A stretch of DNA of 11,992 nt from an uncultured Lachnospiraceae bacterium (GTDB lineage: Bacteria; Bacillota; Clostridia; Lachnospirales; Lachnospiraceae). The notes below the pieces were generated by a model. It had not been told where the DNA came from. It worked only from the letters and a program-made list of their open reading frames with translations, and searched no databases. The DNA lies in contig CAJUCK010000005.1 in assembly GCA_910585395.1 (NCBI GenBank), forward strand, positions 71,891-83,882, written 5' to 3'. This document shows, piece by piece, positions 6,130 through 11,992 of this stretch. The translations under genes were made by a program, and so were the position numbers. How positions within the stretch are numbered: position 1 is the stretch's first letter; each line of letters begins with the position of its first letter.

Positions 6130-9100
6130 TTATCTCTTTATGCGGATAATCTTCTTCACTTTCGTTTTTCCACAGGTAATTGTCAATCTGGCAGTTCCTT
6201 TCTTCTTTCCTGCTGTCAGTTTTATTTTATTTTTCCCTGCTTTCTTTATTTTTAATAATTTTTTGCCTTTTGCATCCAGCTTCCAGGTAATTTTTCCTTT
6301 CAGCCCATACGTTTTCGCTGTCATTGTCACTGACTTTCTCAGCTTTACCGTGGTTTTTCCTGTAATTTTTATAACAGGTTTTTTCACAGTAATGGTACAC
6401 ACTGCCTGTACGCCGCTGCCATCGGCCGTCTTAACAATAATTCTTGCCTTTCCAGGAGCTTTTGTTGTTACTTTTCCAGTATTTGATACAACTGCTGTTT
6501 TCCTGTTGTCACTAAAATAAGTCACTTTTTGAGACGCTCCCCCAGGCATTACTTGAACTTTCAGCTGAAGAGTCTGGTAGGCATACATCTTTTTTGATTT
6601 TACAGAAAGCTTTATTCCCTCCGCCCGGAGAGGCAGCTGTTCTTTTGCCTTCACAGTCCCTGCATAAGTACCTTCCAGCTCGCCTGTCTCTTTATCACTC
6701 TTTATTTTTACGCTGATCGTCTTTCCAATCTCTGTGCTGGCCAGCTTATAGTAATTTCTTGTTGCCCCGGTTATGGCAGCGCCGCCAGCATACCACTGAT
6801 AACTCAGCGCTCCGCTGTTATTGCTCCTGGACACCTCCGCAGTCAGAATATCTTCTGGATAAGAAAACTCCCCTGCCCTGCTGGAAATTATTGTAACTGT
6901 TCCTGTCAAGGCTACAGGGTTATCATTATCTCCTCCTGGACCTGGGTCTGGACTCTCATCCCCTCCCGGATCTGGATTTTCACCCTCTCCTGGACCTGGA
7001 TCTGGATTCTCATCCCCTCCTGGGCCTCCCCCAGAATTCTCATCAACAGTTCCTAAATAAGTTCCTGTAAGTTCCCCTGTCTCTTTATCACTCCTTATCT
7101 TTACACTGACCGTCTTTCCAATCTCTGTCTGTGTGAGCACATAAGACGCCTCCACTGCTCCAGAAATTGCTGTTTCTCCCGCATACCATTGATAACTCAA
7201 TGTTCCACTGTTGTTGCTTTCTGACACGTTCGCAGTCAAAATATCATCTGGATAAGAAACATTTCCGATTCTGCTGGAAGTCACTGTGACACTTCCTGTT
7301 AATGCTGCCGGCTTGTCATCGTCTCCTCCTGGACCTGGATTTTCTCCAGTATTCTCACTTATTGCCCCTGCATAAGTTCCTGTGAGTTCTCCTGTCTGTT
7401 CATCACTTGTAACTTTAACGCTCAGAATCTTTCCAATTTCTGCCTCTGTAAGCACATATGTCTTCTTTGAAGCTCCTTTTATCTTATTGCCATCTGCATA
7501 CCACTGATAACTCAGCTTCCCTGTATTGGTATCTTCTGTCACTTTTACTTTCAGCTCATCGCCTGGATAAGAAACTGCTCCCTCTCGACTGGATGATATT
7601 TTAACGCTGCCTTCCAATATCACAGGCTTCTCGTTGATCGTGCCACTATAAGTTCCTCCAATTGTGCCAGCTTCTATGGTACTGCCCACTTTGACGCTGA
7701 TCGTTTTCCCAATCTGGTCCTTTGTCAATTGATAGGAAGCTTTTACAGCTCCAGTAATAGGTTCTTCTGACGCATACCACTGATAAGTCAGATTTCCTTT
7801 CACCGGGCTGACTGTAACATTGGCGCTGAGGGTATCTCCTGGATAAGAAATCTCACCTTCCCTGTCAGACGCCACTTCCACATTTCCTTCCAGTTTCACT
7901 TCAGGCCCGTCAAATGTAGTAAAATTCATCAAACCTGAAATATAATTTCCTGAACTGTTCACCCCGAGTATCTCAATCGTATTGAGCATATTTCCAAGCA
8001 TCATATCACTGTCAATCGTAACGCTGGCAGAACCATCTGTCACTGGAATCTTATCACTGCCATCTGACAATACTTTCTGCCCATTTACAAGAACAGTAAT
8101 ATACCTGGCATTTGCATCTGTGATATTTGCTGCGGCTGTAATAGTTCCGTCTGCACTAATTGATGGAGCTGTAACAGAAATTGCATCAGAAACATGATTT
8201 CCAAGCGAGGCATACAAGGTATCCACATCTGTAAACTGCTGATCCATCCACTCTATCCGCTTCTTTATAAAAGTTTTCAGGGAAGCAACTGCCGCCTCAT
8301 AAGTCTGACTGTCTGTATGCGTCTCCAATCCATTTACAAAAGCTTTTCCACTATATAACCGGTAAGAATAAGACCATTTATCATCGTTTATCTCTGAAGC
8401 TTTCTGGTATTTTTTCTCAAGTATATCAATGGTTCCGCCGTCTTTCATAATATCTTCTATCACGTCTGGGCGGTATTTCTTATAATACTCATATGCTCTA
8501 GTTACAAAATAAGGATCTTTGACAAGATAACGGTTCCACTGTTGTTTTTGATATGCCTGTTCTGCAAATCCTCCCGCGTTTGTATCCATACCAGTAAGAG
8601 TTGTGTGCCACTGGTCATACACGAAGGGCCCCGTCATACTGTACATATTAATATTTCCCCATGCCCAGTCATAGTCCCAGGCAGGTCCCATCTTTGCCTT
8701 TCCTTCCAAGTCTTTGTACAGATATGTACTGTTCTTCATGGAATCCCAGTTATTGACATACTCACAGAGCAGCCAATACTGCAGTAGAGAATCCATATCA
8801 AACAAATCGGTATAATGCACTTTTACACCGTTATAATCAGCAGTAAAATCTGCGCTTCCAATGGCTGCTTCATAAGCATTCATGTAATTTTGGGCAAAAT
8901 TCACCATAGCTGGATTTGTTTTCGCATACTCCGGTGCACGGAAGAACATCGGTATTCCATTCCTTGTCGGAAACGTAGAAATATATTTGTACTGGTCATT
9001 GGTACTTCTAAAATCCATGTCCAGCAGAAAACCGCCTGTAAAATCTGGAATCGGATCTGTATAATACTCTGAAACCTGATAAGTCTTCCCTTGGTACTGG

Positions 9101-11220
9101 AAACTTCCTGACATCCAGCCAAAGTTCTCTTCTAAGAAAGTTTCCAGCGCTGATTTATCCAGCGCCGTCTCCTTTTTGCAGACTGCCTTGGCAATATCAT
9201 CAGCCAGTTCTTCCCATTCAAATACATTCACCCGTGCATTTCCAACTCTTATATGCTCGCTCAGCTCGTAAATACCTTGATATTCCCCGTTTAAAATCAG
9301 GACCACTCCAGTGTCTCCCACAGTAGTTTCCATGCCAATCTTTTTGGAGAAAGTATGAGCCAGCTCATTTCTCATATTCGTGTGGTCAATGGCGTTTGCC
9401 AGCAGTACCCAATGCTTGTTCGTTCCTGTTCCAAGCCCCAGTAAATTTGCCTTCTCTGAAAGTTTTAATTTATAAGGTTTTTTCAGATTATTCTGCTGGG
9501 CAAAACTCCAGGTAGAATTTCCTCTGCCTTTAATGGTAGTGGCGCCTTCATACCAGGTATCTTGATTGTTAAATTCTTCATTGCCCTGGATTTTTATCAC
9601 CGCATCTTTTGCCACCGTGTTGCTGGTGACGTCCTTGCCATCATCTGTCTCCACATAAACCACGGGAAGTTCACTGCAGTAGGTGGATAGTTCCCAGCGC
9701 ACACTGTTATCCGCTGCAGTAACAGTAACAGATATAAATTTTTCCAGGTCCGTCTGCACAGGCGTATAAGTGTCAGAAGTATTTGAGATAACCCTGCCGC
9801 CTACGCTCCACTGATACTTCAGTTCCATGCTTTCTGTATTAGAAACAGACACTTTAAGGGGCGTCCCAATCTGTGCATACCCCTGATCAAACGACGCCTC
9901 CTGTACACGGTCTGTCAGTACTGTCACCTTAAAACTCCGTGTATATCCTTTGGAAGTCTGTGCTGTCAAAGTAACTGCTGTATTGCTGCCGATATCTGCT
10001 GGATGAGCAACTGCCTTTTCTCCTTCAATGGACAGAGCCAGCTTATCACTGCTGCTCCAAGTTATCGTCTGATTTCCCACGCTCTGAGGAAGACTGATGT
10101 CCGTCCTGACGCCGGAGGCATCTTCTCCTTCTGCAAAATTCAGAGACAATCCTGCCAGATAAATCATGCCCGCTGCACTGGACTCAAAACAAAATGAAGG
10201 AACTGGATAACATCCATTTTCAGCATGCCAGACAGCATCAGATAAGTATTGGGGAAGGCTTCCTCCTTTCAGCTCTGTCTCAGGAACAGGCAGAGCGCCC
10301 CCGGAAGCAAGCTGTTCCATATCCGCCACAAAATAACATTCTTTCATTGTAGCAAGCAGCACGTCATTGGCGCTCTCTGCTGCTGCAATGCCAAACGCGT
10401 CATACCCCTGATACTGTACCGCTCCTGTATTCACACATTGGGATATCTCCTTACAGGCAGACTTTGCCACTCTTCCAAGAATCCCTCCTGCATAGATCAA
10501 GTCACTTCTGCTTCCACTTGCCAGCACATTTGCGCCGTTGTAGCAGTTTGTCACTGAAATTTCTGCATTTCCCATGGCAGCAGAAGTACGGCATTCTCCA
10601 ATTATCCCTCCTGCTCCCACTGTATCACAACGTTCTGAGCGGTTAATATTCAGCTCCCCGTTCAGTACGGCAATCCCAGAAATACTGGCATAACCGTTGA
10701 CTTCTCCGGCAAGTGTTCCGATGGCTGCAAGGCCATTTGGAAAATCTGTAAAGATATTTACATCTGTAAAGATCAGATTTTTTACCTCTGCACGGTCAGA
10801 TGCATTATCGGATCCAACAACACTGAACAATCCCACCTGACCATATTTTCCATCCTGATTGATGGAATCATCCAGGTGAATCGTCAAGCCCGAAATCACA
10901 TGACCCTGGCCGTCAAAGGTTCCCGAAAATACATTTGCTTCTGCTGGATTGCAGCTTCCTTTGTTCCCTAGAAAGCCACCCATAGGTGTCCAATTGCTGC
11001 CAGACAAATCAATATCCTGTGTCAAGACATAGTCGCCGGTCATAGGATAATTACTGTCTGTTCCAATCTTTGCCAGCTCTTCTGCTGTCTGAATTAAGAT
11101 CGTTTCCCCCTGCTGTGCCTGAACAAAAGCTGCAGTTTCCAGATTAGAACATAAAAATACTGCTGCAAGTACCCAGGAAAACAGCCTTCCCCAGAATTTG
11201 TTTCTGGAATATTGTCTCAT
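6130..11220 (-). CDS. Large secreted CotH kinase-like domain protein with GLUG-like, Ig-like and BIG2-like modules
   Basis: This is a 1,696-residue exported protein. Residues 1-35 are a signal peptide (basic head, hydrophobic 12-24, probable cut after AFVQA). Residues 40-350 look like a GLUG/beta-helix region (GTFDGQGHVISGLTI, 100-114, then repeated Gly-rich NTG/NGA elements). Residues 355-440 and 445-515 are Ig-like modules. A CotH kinase-like domain follows (about 525-1010) with GRGNSTW (565-571), the KKPYKLKL lysines (580-587), GEYQGIYELSEHI, and the aspartate motif WDYDWAWG (848-855). In spore-coat CotH proteins this domain is an atypical ATP-dependent protein kinase, so kinase activity here is an inference. 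Four Ig-like repeats (about 1107-1527) and a Lys-rich BIG2-like end (1531-1696) complete it. There is no LPXTG or S-layer motif, so any wall attachment would be non-covalent. The start is chosen by a near-perfect AAAGGAGGT at 11225-11233. The frame stays open 58 codons further upstream, but that stretch contains the promoter. It is monocistronic, with its own terminator. Confidence 0.88.
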   Translation of the reverse strand: MRQYSRNKFWGRLFSWVLAAVFLCSNLETAAFVQAQQGETILIQTAEELAKIGTDSNYPMTGDYVLTQDIDLSGSNWTPMGGFLGNKGSCNPAEANVFSGTFDGQGHVISGLTIHLDDSINQDGKYGQVGLFSVVGSDNASDRAEVKNLIFTDVNIFTDFPNGLAAIGTLAGEVNGYASISGIAVLNGELNINRSERCDTVGAGGIIGECRTSAAMGNAEISVTNCYNGANVLASGSRSDLIYAGGILGRVAKSACKEISQCVNTGAVQYQGYDAFGIAAAESANDVLLATMKECYFVADMEQLASGGALPVPETELKGGSLPQYLSDAVWHAENGCYPVPSFCFESSAAGMIYLAGLSLNFAEGEDASGVRTDISLPQSVGNQTITWSSSDKLALSIEGEKAVAHPADIGSNTAVTLTAQTSKGYTRSFKVTVLTDRVQEASFDQGYAQIGTPLKVSVSNTESMELKYQWSVGGRVISNTSDTYTPVQTDLEKFISVTVTAADNSVRWELSTYCSELPVVYVETDDGKDVTSNTVAKDAVIKIQGNEEFNNQDTWYEGATTIKGRGNSTWSFAQQNNLKKPYKLKLSEKANLLGLGTGTNKHWVLLANAIDHTNMRNELAHTFSKKIGMETTVGDTGVVLILNGEYQGIYELSEHIRVGNARVNVFEWEELADDIAKAVCKKETALDKSALETFLEENFGWMSGSFQYQGKTYQVSEYYTDPIPDFTGGFLLDMDFRSTNDQYKYISTFPTRNGIPMFFRAPEYAKTNPAMVNFAQNYMNAYEAAIGSADFTADYNGVKVHYTDLFDMDSLLQYWLLCEYVNNWDSMKNSTYLYKDLEGKAKMGPAWDYDWAWGNINMYSMTGPFVYDQWHTTLTGMDTNAGGFAEQAYQKQQWNRYLVKDPYFVTRAYEYYKKYRPDVIEDIMKDGGTIDILEKKYQKASEINDDKWSYSYRLYSGKAFVNGLETHTDSQTYEAAVASLKTFIKKRIEWMDQQFTDVDTLYASLGNHVSDAISVTAPSISADGTITAAANITDANARYITVLVNGQKVLSDGSDKIPVTDGSASVTIDSDMMLGNMLNTIEILGVNSSGNYISGLMNFTTFDGPEVKLEGNVEVASDREGEISYPGDTLSANVTVSPVKGNLTYQWYASEEPITGAVKASYQLTKDQIGKTISVKVGSTIEAGTIGGTYSGTINEKPVILEGSVKISSSREGAVSYPGDELKVKVTEDTNTGKLSYQWYADGNKIKGASKKTYVLTEAEIGKILSVKVTSDEQTGELTGTYAGAISENTGENPGPGGDDDKPAALTGSVTVTSSRIGNVSYPDDILTANVSESNNSGTLSYQWYAGETAISGAVEASYVLTQTEIGKTVSVKIRSDKETGELTGTYLGTVDENSGGGPGGDENPDPGPGEGENPDPGGDESPDPGPGGDNDNPVALTGTVTIISSRAGEFSYPEDILTAEVSRSNNSGALSYQWYAGGAAITGATRNYYKLASTEIGKTISVKIKSDKETGELEGTYAGTVKAKEQLPLRAEGIKLSVKSKKMYAYQTLQLKVQVMPGGASQKVTYFSDNRKTAVVSNTGKVTTKAPGKARIIVKTADGSGVQAVCTITVKKPVIKITGKTTVKLRKSVTMTAKTYGLKGKITWKLDAKGKKLLKIKKAGKNKIKLTAGKKKGTARLTITCGKTKVKKIIRIKR
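6640..7900 (-). repeat. Four tandem Ig-like repeats within the CotH-domain protein
   Basis: Four copies of a roughly 90-residue unit lie at about 7629-7900, 7352-7625, 7036-7311 and 6640-6918. Each contains S-x-REG/RxG, SYPGD/DD/ED, a YQWYA core, then Y-x-L-T/A and IGKTISVK-like strands, and ends in GTYxGT. The DNA is also repetitive: GCATACCACTGATAA or a one-base variant recurs on the plus strand at 6788, 7181, 7496 and 7772. Repeats 3 and 4 are the closest pair, sharing SDKETGEL. They probably act as a stalk or as binding modules on the cell surface. Confidence 0.8.
6919..7035 (-). repeat. Degenerate repeat encoding an acidic Pro-Gly-Asp linker
   Basis: Between Ig-like repeats 3 and 4, about 117 bases encode a low-complexity linker of PDPGPGG, GENPDPGG and DESPDPGPGG units. 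On the plus strand the DNA is made of near-copies of CCTGGACCTGGATCTGGA with CTCATCCCCTCC. A shorter linker of the same type (NTGENPGPGGDDDK) lies between repeats 2 and 3 near 7315-7352. Such linkers are flexible spacers, and their number of units can change by slippage. Confidence 0.75.
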
Positions 11221-11224
11221 AAAA

Positions 11225-11233
11225 ACCTCCTTT
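11225..11233 (-). promoter_or_regulatory. Ribosome binding site deciding the CotH-domain protein start
   Basis: AAAGGAGGT on the minus strand, nearly a full anti-16S match, lies four to five bases before the ATG at 11220. That ATG is followed directly by a signal peptide, which settles the start over the longer open frame reaching 11394. Confidence 0.85.
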
Positions 11234-11257
11234 ATAAAAAAATTAACAGTTACTGCC

Positions 11258-11286
11258 ATTGTATCATGAAGCAATTGACTGGTAAA
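11258..11286 (-). promoter_or_regulatory. Probable promoter of the CotH-domain gene
   Basis: On the minus strand TTTACC (11281-11286) and TACAAT (11258-11263) are 17 bases apart. The leader would be about 30 bases. The -35 box matches consensus at four positions and the -10 at five. No sporulation sigma-factor pattern was evident to me, but I cannot score one properly by eye. Confidence 0.42.
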
Positions 11287-11304
11287 TAATACTTTTCTTA
11301 TATT
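11275..11304 (+). promoter_or_regulatory. Possible promoter of the 85-residue protein gene, overlapping the CotH-domain promoter
   Basis: TTGACT (11275-11280) and TATATT (11299-11304) are 18 bases apart, each matching consensus at five positions. The leader to the ATG at 11433 would be about 120 bases. The elements overlap the opposing promoter at 11258-11286. Confidence 0.35.
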
Positions 11305-11344
11305 TTCACAATTATCGTATTTATCTTGAATACTTTCTAAAATT

Positions 11345-11377
11345 ATGTTACCCTGAATAAAAGCTGTTTTGTAACAT
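11345..11377. repeat. Inverted repeat ATGTTAC-N19-GTAACAT in the divergent intergenic region
   Basis: Perfect 7-base arms (11345-11351 and 11371-11377) are separated by 19 bases. They lie between the putative plus-strand promoter and the gene at 11433, and upstream of the CotH-domain promoter on the other strand. The spacing suits either a two-site operator or a leader stem-loop. The regulator is unknown. Confidence 0.4.
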
Positions 11378-11432
11378 TTTGGGAGAAAGATCACTTATTT
11401 CAGCATAATTACAGAATAAGGGGGAATCATCC

Positions 11433-11690
11433 ATGAAACAATCTGAAGAACTCCGCATGACTCATTCTGGCGTCGTCAACCAGAAGGGGCAGAAAATTGT
11501 CCATATCACTTTTGAAAGAGGAAACGATTACGCCGAGGGCACTCTGCCATCAGGTAAAATTGAAAAATCTTCTGGATTTACGAAAGAAGAACTCGAACAT
11601 TTAAGTCAATATCTGCTGCAAAACGCAGAGGACATCATGGCACGCGCCAAACAGGTCAATCCACTTCGGAGCTTGATGGGGAAAGACTAA
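11433..11690 (+). CDS. Small protein of unknown function (85 residues)
   Basis: I do not recognise this protein. Its start is supported by AAGGGGG eight bases before the ATG, and it ends at TAA (11688-11690). The first half reads as a beta-hairpin (SGVVNQKGQKIVHITFERG, then a Gly-rich turn and GTLPSGKIEKSSG). The second half is a predicted amphipathic helix (FTKEELEHLSQYLLQNAEDI, then MARAKQ). It has no cysteine, signal peptide or membrane segment, so it is probably a soluble cytoplasmic protein. It is divergent from the CotH-domain gene, with which it shares a 212-base intergenic region, and convergent with the zinc-ribbon gene, with only 37 bases and no clear terminator between them. A nucleic-acid-binding or regulatory role is conceivable but not shown. 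Confidence 0.65.
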   Translation: MKQSEELRMTHSGVVNQKGQKIVHITFERGNDYAEGTLPSGKIEKSSGFTKEELEHLSQYLLQNAEDIMARAKQVNPLRSLMGKD

Positions 11691-11727
11691 ACGCTCTCTC
11701 CATCTACTCTGATTCTGATATCTGCGG

Positions 11728-11992
11728 TCAGCGATTCGCCTGATTCCCGCATTTGGGACAAATATTACCTTCCTGATAGGTGAATCCACAGCGATAACAG
11801 CACTTCACCTCATGCATTTCCTTCGCCAGATAAGCAATGCTTCTGGATTCTGGTTTTTCCTGAAGATAAGATACAAACTGATCCAGAACTTCTCCAAAAT
11901 TCTCCAGCTCTTTTGCAGGAATTCCTCCCGGAATCTTCGTTTTTACTCCATTCCCACGGTTCACATAAATTCCACGGTTTAAAAGTCCTGTG
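11728..11992 (-). CDS. Zinc-ribbon protein, C-terminal part (runs off the right edge)
   Basis: The reading frame enters from the right edge and ends at TGA (11728-11730), giving 87 visible residues. A GTG at 11964 could be an internal start, but the frame is open beyond it (TGLLNRGIYV precedes), so the real start probably lies outside the window. The visible part has an amphipathic helical stretch (PAKELENFGEVLDQFVSYLQ) and a C-terminal treble-clef or ribbon-like zinc site: CYRC, nine residues, then CPKC. The protein ends eight residues after the last cysteine pair. Such terminal ribbons occur in many unrelated bacterial proteins and bind zinc for structure or nucleic-acid contact. No function is assigned. 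Confidence 0.6.
   Translation of the reverse strand, partial: TGLLNRGIYVNRGNGVKTKIPGGIPAKELENFGEVLDQFVSYLQEKPESRSIAYLAKEMHEVKCCYRCGFTYQEGNICPKCGNQANR

Noticed and set aside
6140..6520. 126-residue hydrophobic plus-strand frame opposite the end of the CotH-domain gene
   Set aside because: The Phe/Val-rich composition is what the antisense of a Lys/Thr-rich beta protein gives; no start signal is present.
11142..11160. Lipobox at Cys24 of the CotH-domain protein
   Set aside because: The residues before the cysteine are V-F-L; a Leu directly before Cys does not fit the lipobox, and a normal signal-peptidase site (VQA then QQ) lies downstream.
11221..11394. Extending the CotH-domain protein 58 codons upstream
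   Set aside because: The extension has no signal-peptide logic or ribosome binding site at its start and contains the probable promoter; the ATG at 11220 has AAAGGAGGT and leads into a clear signal peptide.
1..11992. A multi-gene defence, toxin-antitoxin or biosynthetic system
   Set aside because: Genes lie in several short transcription units with housekeeping-like families; the small gene at 11433 is not paired with a toxin-like neighbour, and the helicase is divergent from its neighbour with no nuclease or methylase in view.

Overview
The window looks like chromosomal DNA of a low-to-moderate GC Gram-positive anaerobe, most likely a gut Lachnospiraceae (Bacillota, Clostridia). The grounds are strong GGAGG-type ribosome binding sites, AT-rich sigma-A-like promoters, short intergenic gaps, and the gene families present: a bacterial SNF2-type helicase, a cytoplasmic zinc-dependent phospholipase C-like protein, a one-domain patatin, and a very large exported CotH-domain protein with Ig-like and BIG2-like modules. 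I cannot name a species. There is no rRNA, tRNA, CRISPR array, insertion sequence or phage module.

Layout, left to right. Bases 1-1636 (minus) hold the N-terminal 545 residues of a SNF2-family helicase whose motor domain lies beyond the left edge. A roughly 200-base divergent promoter region follows, then a zinc-dependent phospholipase C family gene (plus, 1836-2801). That gene converges, with a two-base gap, on a D-2-hydroxyacid dehydrogenase (minus, 2804-3739). Next, all on the minus strand, come a small unrecognised membrane protein (3841-4386), a histidine (phosphoglycerate mutase-like) phosphatase (4512-5108) and a patatin-like phospholipase (5121-5990). The last two form a tight pair transcribed from a recognisable promoter at 6028-6056. 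A perfect 16-bp hairpin terminator at 6083-6126 closes the next gene.

Bases 6130-11220 (minus) encode one 1,696-residue secreted protein. It has a signal peptide, a beta-helix/GLUG-like N-terminal region, two Ig-like modules and a CotH kinase-like domain that keeps the GRGNSTW and WDYDW motifs. These are followed by four tandem Ig-like repeats, an acidic Pro-Gly-Asp linker between repeats 3 and 4, and a strongly basic BIG2-like C-terminus. Its promoter appears to overlap a divergent promoter for an 85-residue unrecognised protein (plus, 11433-11690). The right edge holds the C-terminal part of a zinc-ribbon protein (minus, from 11728).

How the genes relate: only patatin plus histidine phosphatase look like a true operon. 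The others seem to be individually expressed housekeeping or surface genes. The CotH protein is the most unusual element: a kinase fold normally discussed in spore coats is here built into an adhesin-like exported polypeptide. I see no clear multi-gene novel defence or mobile system.
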